In this document: one piece after another, positions 16,423 to 24,918 of the stretch
Position numbering within the stretch: position 1 is the stretch's first letter
Layout of the letters: each line of letters begins with the position of its first letter
DNA from: Winogradskyella flava
Lineage (GTDB): Bacteria; Bacteroidota; Bacteroidia; Flavobacteriales; Flavobacteriaceae
DNA: 64,000 nucleotides
Assembly (NCBI RefSeq): GCF_014243395.1
Contig: NZ_JACLCP010000005.1
Span: 62,001-126,000 of the forward strand
Direction: 5' to 3'
Notes under the pieces: generated by a model
Told to the model about the DNA's origin: nothing
The model's input: only the letters and a program-made list of their open reading frames with translations
Databases searched by the model: none
Translations under genes and position numbers: made by a program

Positions 16423-17316
16423 TTAGGCGTTAGTTTCAAAAGTTGCTGAGGCTGTTTCTGCTTCTCTGTGTATTTTTTTCACCAGACCTTGTAGTACCTT
16501 GCCTGGTCCAACTTCTGTAAAATGTATTGCACCATCTGCGATCATTTGTTGTACAGATTGTGTCCAGCGTACTGGTGTCGTCAGTTGAGAAATTAAGTTA
16601 GCTTTGATTTCGTTTTCATCGGTAATTGCGGAGGCAGTGACATTCTGATAAATAGGACAATTAGGTTTGTTAAACGTTGTATTTTCAATAGCAGCAGCCA
16701 ACTCTTCTCGAGCAGGTTCCATCAATGGAGAATGGAAAGCACCACCAACAGGCAAGACTAGCGCACGTCTTGCACCTTCTTCTTTAAGCGCTTCACAAGC
16801 CTTATTAACAGCTTCAACTTCACCAGATATGACTAACTGCCCTGGGCAATTATAATTTGCGGCAACCACAACACCGTCTGTCATGGCACATATTTTTTCA
16901 ACCACATCATCATCTAATCCTAAAACTGCAGCCATTGTGCTTGGTTGCAATTCGCACGCTTTTTGCATGGCTTGCGCGCGTTGGGAAACTAATTTCAATC
17001 CATCTTCAAAAGTTAAGGCACCTGCAGCAACTAGTGCAGAAAATTCTCCAAGAGAATGTCCAGCAACCATATCTGGCTTAAAGCGCTCACCTAAAGTTTT
17101 AGCTAAAATCACAGAGTGTAAAAAGATGGCTGGTTGCGTCACTTTGGTTTCCTTTAAGTCTTCTGCAGAACCCTCAAACATGATATCAGTAATATGAAAT
17201 CCTAAAATATCATTAGCGTTTTCAAATAACTCTTGCGCAAAAGGTGAATTTTCATAGAGGTCTAAACCCATTCCTGAAAATTGAGCACCTTGCCCTGGAA
17301 ATATATATGCATTCAT
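16423..17316 (-). CDS. fabD: Malonyl-CoA:ACP transacylase
   Basis: 297 residues from the ATG at 17316, which gives MNAYIFPGQGAQFSGMG at the N-terminus as in the family; an upstream in-frame ATG at 17391 would add 25 residues unlike FabD. The nucleophile Ser88 is in GHSLGEF and the partner histidine in GGAFHSPLM. It loads malonyl groups on acyl carrier protein for fatty-acid synthesis. It is followed by lspA in the same unit. A TATTTTTGCA -7 element lies shortly upstream and a terminator separates it from the ABC/M1 gene. Confidence 0.94.
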   Translation of the reverse strand: MNAYIFPGQGAQFSGMGLDLYENSPFAQELFENANDILGFHITDIMFEGSAEDLKETKVTQPAIFLHSVILAKTLGERFKPDMVAGHSLGEFSALVAAGALTFEDGLKLVSQRAQAMQKACELQPSTMAAVLGLDDDVVEKICAMTDGVVVAANYNCPGQLVISGEVEAVNKACEALKEEGARRALVLPVGGAFHSPLMEPAREELAAAIENTTFNKPNCPIYQNVTASAITDENEIKANLISQLTTPVRWTQSVQQMIADGAIHFTEVGPGKVLQGLVKKIHREAETASATFETNA

Positions 17317-17338
17317 AGTTGTGTCAAATTTATTCCTG

Positions 17339-17346
17339 CAAAAATA
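17339..17346 (-). promoter_or_regulatory. Putative fabD -7 promoter element
   Basis: On the minus strand this reads TATTTTTG followed by CA, the extended Bacteroidota -7 form seen also before ppa. It supports the fabD start at 17316. No good -33 is seen at the usual distance. Confidence 0.45.
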
Positions 17347-17370
17347 GGAATTATATTGTTTAAGGCTAAC

Positions 17371-17404
17371 AAAAATTCCCTGAGCGTTCAATGACTCAGG
17401 GAAT
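17371..17404 (-). terminator. Rho-independent terminator after the ABC permease/M1 gene
   Basis: Stem ATTCCCTGAG with CTCAGGGAAT (17375-17384 and 17395-17404), ten perfect pairs. On the minus strand it is followed by a T run (17375-17371). Confidence 0.85.
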
Positions 17405-17424
17405 ATGTGCAGAAGTTTAAAAAA

Positions 17425-20400
17425 TTACTCCTCTAAACTTAAGCTTTTAATATTATCCTTATAAACACGATCTATTAAAATGTGTCTTGGGTCTATGGCT
17501 GCTTTTATAGGAAGTGAATCCAGTTGAACAGTAATTGCAGATTTCTCTTTATTGAATTTTAAACGCGTTTGCTCATAAAGATGTTCTTCGTCATCATCCA
17601 TAAAGAAGCCAACATCAATCCAGTCATTAATAGCAACTCTTTTTTCGTTTCCTAAACTATCAGACTTGATTTTGGCACTTTCAATTTCTAAAGTGACTTC
17701 ATATTTACCATTATCAAGTTTTTTGTATTTAGCTTCCTTTAAACGGTTATCGTATAAGGTGATTTCTTTAAACCAATCGGTGACGAGATACTTTAGAGAA
17801 TCTGGAACTTGAGGCTCTAAATGTTTCAAGAAATCTAATGATGTAGGATATGGAGGTTTCTGATAACGGTATTCCTCTAAGAAGTTTTTCATCGCTAGGT
17901 TTACCTTTTCCTCTCCAATATAATCTTGAAGCGCATATAAAATCACGCTGCCTTTTCCATAATGGATATAGCCTTGATTTTCTACCTTATATAGAGGTAA
18001 TTCTTTTTCGCGCTCACCACTGCGTCCTCTTAAGTAACGATCGTGATCGTACTTAAGGAACTGTCTCATTTTCATGGGGTTTTCGGTAATATTCTTAATG
18101 GTCATTAAAGATGAATACTCAGAAAAACTTTCACTCATCATGGTACCTCCTTGCATATTGGCACCAATAACTTGGTGTGCCCACCATTGATGACCCATTT
18201 CGTGAGCAATAACAGCGTCCACCACATTGTTTTCAGTTTCGTCTTCAAGATTTATCACGAAGCCGATGGCTTCAGAATATGGCATCGTTCCAGGGAATGC
18301 TTGGGCAAACGAAGCATAGCGAGGGAATTCAATAATTCGACATTGCTTATGAAAATAGGGACCAAAATTTTCGGTATAATAAGCTAAAGAACGTTCTACG
18401 GCATCTAACATCATTTCGACATTTTCAGGATGCTTTTCATCATAATAGACTTCGATATCTATACCATTCCATTGACGTGTTGCGATTTCATATTCTGCAG
18501 ACATAAACGAATAGAAATTTAAAGATGGTGTGTCCGTTTTATAATGATAATAAGTTCTACCATTTTCATCCCATTTTTTAATTAAGGAACCTGGCGCAAT
18601 AGCCGTCTGTTCATTAATAGTAGAAATAACAGTTTCAACATTTATAAAATCCGATTGACCATTGTTAAGGTAATTTCGATTGTGCAACTCTGATAATTCT
18701 ACTGTCAACTCAGGTGTCCGTTCTTTAGGCTCTAAACCATACTTTTTACGTGTGTTTTTATCACTGAGTTCATAGCCTTCATTATAACCCATTGTTGGTA
18801 AAATTTCACCATTGTTGAAGAAGGTGCCGTTTTTTACAATCATGGTATTACCTCGATTGTTTTGAAAGCCTTTAGTAATATATTTATTGTCTACTTCCAT
18901 TACTAAAGTGTCTCCAGGCAGCAACGGTTGACTTAATTTATAAATTTTATATAAATATGTTGAGTCTTTATAAACAATATCACTATTAGGAATATTTAGG
19001 GTAGTGTCCCAACCTAGACCGTCAAAAAAGTGAAGTGAGTCAATAGTTTCATTAGATTCATTGACTAATTGAATGTCAGCCTTTACATAGATATCTCTCT
19101 TGTTTGGGAATATATCTATATAGTATCTGGCATCAGTTACTTTCGGGTGAACAGCATCTTTGTATTTGCTGTACTTCTTTTCAAATTCAGCCATAAGTTG
19201 TTCTTGCTCGTCACCAGTACGATAAGGGTTTAGAATTTGTGAATTATAATACACATAACCTGCAACTCCTAGCCAAGTTATAGTAGCTACGGCTATAACA
19301 CTACGATAGCTTTTAGGAACTTCCTTTCTAGCAGTTTTAATACGACTTAAAAGCGAGTTTTTAGATCCACGATTCCAAAGTGCACCTGCTATGAGGAGGG
19401 CAATTACAGCTAGTAAAGCCCAATAGAGATTAAACCATAGTGCACCTTTTACTCCTGGACCAAAGCTATTCATGTCTGAATAAAATGTAGATGGACCACC
19501 ACCAACATCTAACATATTTGAATTCAGATCTAGAATACTTAACACAATTTCCCAGACCAGAAGTATCAGTACTGCAATAAAGTAACCAATGTATTTATTA
19601 CTAGATAAAACTTGTACAAGTATAGTTATGCCGGCAAAAGCAATAAAAAGCGGTAGATTATCATAGAAGAAGTCTAACAAATAGACGTCGATTTCTATAC
19701 GTGTAAATCCATAAAGTAATTGATATATGATACCTATCCCTAAAAAGAATATATTTAAGATTGAAGCAATACTAACCAATGACAAAGCTTTTGCAGCCAT
19801 AGAAATAAATGATGTATGTGCGGTGGCATCTATTACTTCATTTATTTTATAGTCTCTATCTCTCCAAATCAATTCACCGCTAAAGAATACTACAATGATG
19901 ATGATAAAGATATCCGTATTGTCTTTAATGGAGTCGATAAGTTTATAAGTTAGTGGGTATGATTTTAATCCGAAATACTCAAAACCGCCACTTAAATCAG
20001 CAACCAATATGATGATACAGAACAAGAATAAAATTTTAAACGTAATGCTCTTTACAATACTCAAAAAATTGGTATAGAAAAAGCTTTTAAACTGTTGCCA
20101 GTTTGTTGCTTTAGAAAACGATGGATTTAATTGTGGTAATAAAAATGCCGTTTCTCTTTTTGAAGCATCTTTCTTTTCCTTTTTTACTTTTTTGTTCTTC
20201 TTTTTAAACGAAAAGCTGAAATAAGATAGCATTAAAATTATAATTCCAACGCCTGTCCAAATTAATCTATTCCAAAGTAATACGCCTGAAAAACTAGGGC
20301 TAATGGTGTTCTTTTCTGCAGGTGTAAAATACTTTGTTTCTATACTATAAGTGTTGAATCCAAACATGTCTGATAATGCGGCAGTAGTTTCATTATCCAC

Positions 20401-21006
20401 ATCAGACATTAATGATCCAGAAACAATATAAGCGACTATAATAACTAAACCTCCTACAAAAGAAATCACTGTGCTTTTCCACTTATTGGCCATGGCAAAA
20501 ATCACTGTACCAGCCAGGAACATGTTTGGCAGAATAAATAAGAGGTAATTATTTACGAAAGTTTCTAAATAAAACGGTCCGAAACGTGAAGGATCTATCC
20601 ATCCATTTACAGAGTTAAGCCAATAACCTATAAATAGCCCTATATAGGCTCCGACTAATGGTAAAGTAGATACAAATAAAGCACCGAAAAAGCGACCGAA
20701 AAAGTAGCCTGGCTTACTTAATGGTGTGGTAAAAAGAATTTCGTTAAACTCGTTATTGTGATCACGAAGTGCAGCATTATTAAAGAAAGCTGCTGCCATA
20801 ATTAATGCGAAAATGCACCAAATAGTAATATGTAAGGTTATAGTGTAGGGTGAATTTCTATTAACGTTGCCGATTGCTCCACCAATTTGTACATTATCAC
20901 TTACTGTGGCACCAAATTCTAGAAGCCCAATAATAAAGATAAATATATACACCATAGGTTGCTTCAATGTATACTTTAATTCCGAAAGAAAAAATGTTTT
21001 AAACAT
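17425..21006 (-). CDS. ABC-2 type permease fused to M1-family metallopeptidase
   Basis: 1193 residues. The first roughly 600 residues hold two sets of about six hydrophobic helices typical of ABC-2 permeases, separated by a Lys-rich cytoplasmic stretch near residue 270-290. The rest is a gluzincin domain: zinc site HEMGH at 935-939, preceded by an M1-like beta domain (EFPRYASFAQAFPGTMPYSEA) and followed by SESFSEYSSL with the third zinc ligand. The gene ends 21 bp before the ATPase gene start in operon order reversed (ATPase first). The pair would be an exporter with a peptidase domain outside the cytoplasm. Such fusions are known in Bacteroidota, but the substrate is not established. No frameshift or truncation is seen. 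Confidence 0.88.
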   Translation of the reverse strand: MFKTFFLSELKYTLKQPMVYIFIFIIGLLEFGATVSDNVQIGGAIGNVNRNSPYTITLHITIWCIFALIMAAAFFNNAALRDHNNEFNEILFTTPLSKPGYFFGRFFGALFVSTLPLVGAYIGLFIGYWLNSVNGWIDPSRFGPFYLETFVNNYLLFILPNMFLAGTVIFAMANKWKSTVISFVGGLVIIVAYIVSGSLMSDVDNETTAALSDMFGFNTYSIETKYFTPAEKNTISPSFSGVLLWNRLIWTGVGIIILMLSYFSFSFKKKNKKVKKEKKDASKRETAFLLPQLNPSFSKATNWQQFKSFFYTNFLSIVKSITFKILFLFCIIILVADLSGGFEYFGLKSYPLTYKLIDSIKDNTDIFIIIIVVFFSGELIWRDRDYKINEVIDATAHTSFISMAAKALSLVSIASILNIFFLGIGIIYQLLYGFTRIEIDVYLLDFFYDNLPLFIAFAGITILVQVLSSNKYIGYFIAVLILLVWEIVLSILDLNSNMLDVGGGPSTFYSDMNSFGPGVKGALWFNLYWALLAVIALLIAGALWNRGSKNSLLSRIKTARKEVPKSYRSVIAVATITWLGVAGYVYYNSQILNPYRTGDEQEQLMAEFEKKYSKYKDAVHPKVTDARYYIDIFPNKRDIYVKADIQLVNESNETIDSLHFFDGLGWDTTLNIPNSDIVYKDSTYLYKIYKLSQPLLPGDTLVMEVDNKYITKGFQNNRGNTMIVKNGTFFNNGEILPTMGYNEGYELSDKNTRKKYGLEPKERTPELTVELSELHNRNYLNNGQSDFINVETVISTINEQTAIAPGSLIKKWDENGRTYYHYKTDTPSLNFYSFMSAEYEIATRQWNGIDIEVYYDEKHPENVEMMLDAVERSLAYYTENFGPYFHKQCRIIEFPRYASFAQAFPGTMPYSEAIGFVINLEDETENNVVDAVIAHEMGHQWWAHQVIGANMQGGTMMSESFSEYSSLMTIKNITENPMKMRQFLKYDHDRYLRGRSGEREKELPLYKVENQGYIHYGKGSVILYALQDYIGEEKVNLAMKNFLEEYRYQKPPYPTSLDFLKHLEPQVPDSLKYLVTDWFKEITLYDNRLKEAKYKKLDNGKYEVTLEIESAKIKSDSLGNEKRVAINDWIDVGFFMDDDEEHLYEQTRLKFNKEKSAITVQLDSLPIKAAIDPRHILIDRVYKDNIKSLSLEE

Positions 21007-21027
21007 AACTAATACATGGATTTAAGG

Positions 21028-21912
21028 TTAAACAAGTACGTTAGACGTATTGATTTTAGAAAAGAAGACATCCTCTAAATTTGGTCTTACCTGTTCAAAT
21101 CCATTTTGTGGATTGGTATCGCTAAATACATGTATAAGTGGTTGGCCACCTACCATTTTATTCGAAATAATTTTATACTCGTTAGCATAGTTTTTGAGTT
21201 CTTCTCTACTAACTATTTTTTGATATACTTTACCATTAAGGGCCTCAGTAGCATCTTTTGGAGAGCCATGATAAACGATTCCTCCTAAGTTCATAATGGC
21301 CATTTTTGTACACAATTCGTGTACATCTTCAACGATATGAGTAGATAGGATAACAATAACTTCTTTACCTACATCGGCCAAAAGATTATAAAAACGATTA
21401 CGTTCTCCTGGATCTAATCCAGCGGTTGGTTCGTCTACTATAATTAATTTTGGATTGCCAATAAGTGCTTGCGCAATCCCAACGCGTTGCTTCATTCCTC
21501 CAGAAAATCCTTTTACGGATTTCTTGCGCTTATCGTACAGGTTGACCTTGTCCAATAAATAATCAACGAGTAACTTTCGTTCTTTGGAATTGGTAATTCC
21601 TTTTAGAATGGCTAAATGTGTTAGTAATTGCTCAGCTGTAATACGCGGATATACGCCAAATTCTTGAGGTAAATAACCCAATACCTTTCTAATTTCTGCT
21701 GGTTGGTTTAAAATGTCAATATCATCCAAGGTTGCAGTTCCAGAATCTGCATCTTGCAAGGTCGCAAGAGTGCGCATTAAAGAGGATTTTCCTGCACCAT
21801 TTGGGCCGAGTAGGCCAAACATGCCGTTTTCTAATTCTAAGCTCACATTATCTAGAGCTTTTACACCATTTGCGTAAGTTTTGGAGAGATTATTGATTTT
21901 TAACGTACTCAT
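21028..21912 (-). CDS. ABC transporter ATP-binding protein
   Basis: 294 residues. Walker A is GPNGAGKSS, the Q-loop lies in LPQEFGVYP, the signature is FSGGMKQRVG, and Walker B is LIIVDEPTAGLDP with the H-loop in LSTHIVEDV. A C-terminal extension of about 80 residues follows the core. It is first in a two-gene unit with the permease/M1 fusion, 21 bp apart, and would power that exporter. The CcmA/DRA1-type architecture fits ABC-2 partners. Confidence 0.93.
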   Translation of the reverse strand: MSTLKINNLSKTYANGVKALDNVSLELENGMFGLLGPNGAGKSSLMRTLATLQDADSGTATLDDIDILNQPAEIRKVLGYLPQEFGVYPRITAEQLLTHLAILKGITNSKERKLLVDYLLDKVNLYDKRKKSVKGFSGGMKQRVGIAQALIGNPKLIIVDEPTAGLDPGERNRFYNLLADVGKEVIVILSTHIVEDVHELCTKMAIMNLGGIVYHGSPKDATEALNGKVYQKIVSREELKNYANEYKIISNKMVGGQPLIHVFSDTNPQNGFEQVRPNLEDVFFSKINTSNVLV

Positions 21913-22075
21913 AAAAGTCGATTTTTTGATTGATTAGTATGTACTTAAGACGACGCTTTTTTAAATGCGTTACAATTAGTCCAAAGATTTTTTATCTTAC
22001 TTGACTTAAGCCTCTACTATCAAAGACGCTAAAATTTTGGGAATGGTTGCCTAGGAAAAAGAAATTTAGGTAAAC

Positions 22076-23008
22076 TTATTTTCTTAAATAAGTAATAAAA
22101 GAAAAGGCATAAGCATGTTTTTCGTCTGCATCGTGAGTGGTTCTTTTGACTTCTTTCCACGTAGTGCTATCAATTTCGGGAAAGAACGTATCGGCGTCCT
22201 CAAAGGAGGCATGGACTCTGGTAATTTCCAGCTTATCGGCAAATTTAATGGATTGTTTATAGATTTCACCACCACCAATAATAAACGGTTGTTTATCATT
22301 TCTGGCCGCATCTATAGCGTCGTGTAATGAGTTAACTACAATAACACCGCTTGGAACCTCATAACCTTTTTGTCTAGTAATAACGATATGTGTTCTGTTT
22401 GGAAGCGGTTTTGGAAAACTTTCAAAAGTCTTTCTTCCCATTATGATGTGATGACCAGAAGTTAAACTCTTAAACCGTTTTAAGTCATCACTCAAATGCC
22501 AAATCAAGTCATTATCCTTACCAATGGCATTGTCCTCGCCAGCCGCAACAATAATGGTTAGCTCATTACCCTTTTTTTTTTCAATAGCTCGTTGTTCTGT
22601 CTTGGCTTCGTTATAAGCTTGTGTCTGTGCCATTTTGGTTTCTTCTTTCAAGAAACTCTGTTTAAGCTTATCAATTCGAGCTTCTTGTTGATTTACTAGT
22701 TTATCGAGCTGCTGCTTTTCCCAATCCTTACCCATGAATTTATTTGTGATAAACACATTTATAAAATGGTATAAGAATAAAATGAGCCAAGCCAGAATAG
22801 CATAGACAAACCAATTTACACCGGCAATTGTAAAATCTTTACCAATACCGAGAACTGTATTTGCTAAAATTAAAAAGACAGCACCAATTAAAAAGATGAC
22901 GAAATGTATATATAAACGTTTTTTCTGTCTAATGCGTTTTTGAGCGTTTTCTATAAGCTCTAATTGGTCTTTATCTATAGTAGAAATTTGTTTTTTCTTT
23001 CCAAACAT
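22076..23008 (-). CDS. 2TM-domain/dihydrofolate reductase fusion
   Basis: 310 residues. Residues 1-100 form a 2TM domain: two hydrophobic helices (about 33-53 and 66-88) with basic flanks. A charged coiled-coil-like linker (about 95-148) leads into a full DHFR: IIVAAGEDNAIGKDNDLIWHL, MGRKTFES, and IIGGGEIY near the end. DHFR reduces dihydrofolate with NADPH to support thymidylate synthesis; thyA lies 1.9 kb away. The fused product would be tethered to the inner membrane. The junction passes through a run of ten A residues (minus strand, plus-strand T at 22572-22581), with stop codons in the other two frames just after it. DHFR has no in-frame start of its own near its N-terminus, which supports a genuine fusion. 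Confidence 0.85.
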   Translation of the reverse strand: MFGKKKQISTIDKDQLELIENAQKRIRQKKRLYIHFVIFLIGAVFLILANTVLGIGKDFTIAGVNWFVYAILAWLILFLYHFINVFITNKFMGKDWEKQQLDKLVNQQEARIDKLKQSFLKEETKMAQTQAYNEAKTEQRAIEKKKGNELTIIVAAGEDNAIGKDNDLIWHLSDDLKRFKSLTSGHHIIMGRKTFESFPKPLPNRTHIVITRQKGYEVPSGVIVVNSLHDAIDAARNDKQPFIIGGGEIYKQSIKFADKLEITRVHASFEDADTFFPEIDSTTWKEVKRTTHDADEKHAYAFSFITYLRK

Positions 23009-23094
23009 ATACCGAATTTTACAAGATAAAGATACTTCTTTTTCACTAAATCGTTGTAGTGATCTTTCGATTTGAATGATTAATAATTTTCGAA

Positions 23095-23106
23095 AACGAT
23101 ATCGTT
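23095..23106. promoter_or_regulatory. 12-bp perfect palindrome AACGATATCGTT
   Basis: It lies in the 285-bp divergent gap between the DHFR fusion and the CBM48 gene, 188 bp before the latter. It resembles an operator half-site pair, but no regulator can be named. The rest of the gap shows only the CBM48 promoter. Confidence 0.25.
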
Positions 23107-23239
23107 GATAATCAGGTATTAAGAACGAATAATTCAGTTATTGAAACCATAATTTTATGCTATTAAAAGTATGAAGTTTATTAAAAAGTAAAGCCTATTT
23201 TATTAAAATGATAATTCTTTCATTTAAAGTAATTTAAAC

Positions 23240-23271
23240 TTGAGTTTGTGGTTTTTTCTTTTATACTTTTG
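23240..23271 (+). promoter_or_regulatory. Putative promoter of the CBM48 protein gene
   Basis: TTG at 23240-23242, a 21-bp spacer and a perfect TACTTTTG at 23264-23271, 22 bp before the start codon. Confidence 0.6.
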
Positions 23272-23293
23272 AGCTTTATTTAAAACTAATATT

Positions 23294-23593
23294 ATGGCAA
23301 TTAAAAAGCAGTATTTAAAAAGCAAGCCAGTTTGTAAAGTAACATTTTCTGTGCCTGCAGAAGAAGCAAAAAAAGTAGCAGTAGTTGGAACATTCAATGA
23401 GTGGAACGAAAAGAAAGCTGTTAAACTTAAGAAATTAAAAAGCGGAACCTTTAAAGGAACTGTTGATTTAGAAAAAGATAATTCTTATGAATTTAGATAT
23501 GTTGTCGATGGTACTTATATCAACGACGATCAAGCAGATGCTTATGCTTGGAGCGACTTTGCTGGTGCAGAGAACAGTGTTCTAAACTTGTAA
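23294..23593 (+). CDS. Stand-alone CBM48/AMPK-type glycogen-binding domain protein
   Basis: 99 residues, no signal peptide. After about 15 residues the whole protein is one early-set immunoglobulin-like fold of the isoamylase-N/AMPK-beta type: VTFSVP, VAVVGTFNEWNEKKAVKLKK, GTFKGTVDL, YEFRYVVDGTYINDDQADAY. In this family GTFNxW and YxFRYxVDG strands carry the glucan-binding tryptophans; a Trp is present in GTFNEWN. A cytoplasmic glycogen- or alpha-glucan-binding role is expected, but no partner enzyme lies next to it. It has its own promoter and terminator. Confidence 0.85.
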   Translation: MAIKKQYLKSKPVCKVTFSVPAEEAKKVAVVGTFNEWNEKKAVKLKKLKSGTFKGTVDLEKDNSYEFRYVVDGTYINDDQADAYAWSDFAGAENSVLNL

Positions 23594-23614
23594 TTATTAA
23601 TGTGCTATTAATCC

Positions 23615-23648
23615 AAAAAAAGCGTCTCAATTTTGAGACGCTTTTTTT
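23615..23648. terminator. Strong bidirectional terminator
   Basis: A 16-bp perfect inverted repeat, AAAAAAAGCGTCTCAA (23615-23630) with TTGAGACGCTTTTTTT (23633-23648), between two convergent genes. It reaches into the stop codon of the minus-strand gene. Confidence 0.9.
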
Positions 23649-24483
23649 ATTCGCTTATCCTAAATACTATTGGTAATGAGTAGGGCACAATTACTGCTTT
23701 TCCCCTCTGGTATCCTGGTTTTTTAAGTTTAGGAATTGTCTTAATTACCCGAATGGCTTCATCCTCAAGCGCTACATGTGGTCCACGAGCTTTTATTCCT
23801 ATTACGTTACCTTCTTTGTCAATTTTAAAAAGAACAAATATTCTTTTTACACCTGGGTTTAGATCTAGTTTACTTGCAATTTTGATGTTGAAATTTTTAG
23901 CAACATGCTTTTGAATTTTTTCATTCATACAATCTCTTAGTGCTTTATTGTTCAGCGATTTTTTACATCCTTTATAGACTGGAACTTTTTCAATAACACT
24001 AAAAGGGACTTCATCTGGTATATATCCTAATATTGGTACTATGGAATCATTGACTCTATCCAATAGAAAACCAAATAGATTGGTCGCGTTAGAGGACACC
24101 CCGTTGTCATAAGAATCGAGCACAGGTTTAACTTTTGGAATACTATCCAATATGGTCTCTAACTTTTTGAACTTTCCATTTACAGGATTTGAAATACTTG
24201 AGTAGTCTTTAACGATATAACCCTTTTCGTCATATAAAATATTTGTGTGCATGGTTATAGTATCTTTCTTTGCTCTTGAGAAGATAGAATCTTTTAGGTT
24301 TTTCTTATTGATATGTTTGGCCAGAAACTCATGAAGCATGATATCGTAACAACTCTTTTTATCTTCAGCATCTTCACAGCCTTGATAAATGACGTAAGGT
24401 CTATTATACACTAATTTAGAATCTTCTTGAGACCAAATGAAGTTAGCGGAAATACATATAAGAAGTGATAGTAAATATTTCAT
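23647..24483 (-). CDS. Exported TonB C-terminal domain protein, long form
   Basis: 278 residues with a signal peptide (ISANFIWSQ). The last 90 residues are a TonB C-terminal fold (VKRIFVLFKIDKEGNVIGIKARGP, EAIRVIKTIPKLKKPGYQRG). Two short cysteine motifs recur: YQGCEDAEDKKSC near residue 35 and YKGCKKSL with a later CM around residues 174-190. There is no N-terminal transmembrane anchor or proline-rich spacer as in true TonB, so a classical energy-transducing role is unlikely. It is third in a unit after thyA and a shorter paralogue (10-bp gap). Confidence 0.72.
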   Translation of the reverse strand: MKYLLSLLICISANFIWSQEDSKLVYNRPYVIYQGCEDAEDKKSCYDIMLHEFLAKHINKKNLKDSIFSRAKKDTITMHTNILYDEKGYIVKDYSSISNPVNGKFKKLETILDSIPKVKPVLDSYDNGVSSNATNLFGFLLDRVNDSIVPILGYIPDEVPFSVIEKVPVYKGCKKSLNNKALRDCMNEKIQKHVAKNFNIKIASKLDLNPGVKRIFVLFKIDKEGNVIGIKARGPHVALEDEAIRVIKTIPKLKKPGYQRGKAVIVPYSLPIVFRISE

Positions 24484-24493
24484 ATAAGTTGAT

Positions 24494-24913
24494 TTAAAAA
24501 TAGATAGTCATTAGCATGCTGAAAGGTGTATCCACAGCTTCGTCATTCTCTGTGCCAGGTTTTTTAAATTTCGGAAGGCGCTTGGTTACTCTAATGGCTT
24601 CAATGGCAATAGCTCGATGATTGGCTTTGGCATTGACCTGTTCTACTTTACCTTTTTTATTTATGATAAAATCTAGCCGAAATTGAGTGGACTTCTCTAG
24701 TGGCAAAGCCACGTCCGCGATTCCAGTATCAAAACTCATTTTTATAAAGTTCATTATTTTTTTCTTGGAACATCTCTTCAGTTCCTCATTAGTCATGTCT
24801 TTGTCGCAACCTCTATAAACAGGATAGGTGGATTGAGAATCTACACTTATTGTATCTTGAGATAAAGATATAGATATAAAAAATAGTAAAATAGTAAAAA
24901 CGCTGTACTTCAT
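24494..24913 (-). CDS. Exported TonB C-terminal domain protein, short form
   Basis: 139 residues: signal peptide (ISISLSQD), the YRGCDKD...RCSKKK cysteine motif, then a TonB-C fold (FRLDFIINKKGKVEQV, EAIRVTKRLPKFKKPGTEN). It is the second half of the downstream gene in miniature, suggesting duplication. It starts 5 bp after thyA ends. Function unknown. Confidence 0.72.
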   Translation of the reverse strand: MKYSVFTILLFFISISLSQDTISVDSQSTYPVYRGCDKDMTNEELKRCSKKKIMNFIKMSFDTGIADVALPLEKSTQFRLDFIINKKGKVEQVNAKANHRAIAIEAIRVTKRLPKFKKPGTENDEAVDTPFSMLMTIYF

Positions 24914-24918
24914 ATTAC

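Noticed and set aside
16857..17197. Two plus-strand frames opposite fabD
   Set aside because: Shadows of fabD codons; composition unlike real proteins of this genome.
22076..23008. DHFR fusion as a pseudogene from a frameshift
   Set aside because: The frame is continuous, both domains are complete, and DHFR has no separate start; kept as a gene with the A10 caveat.
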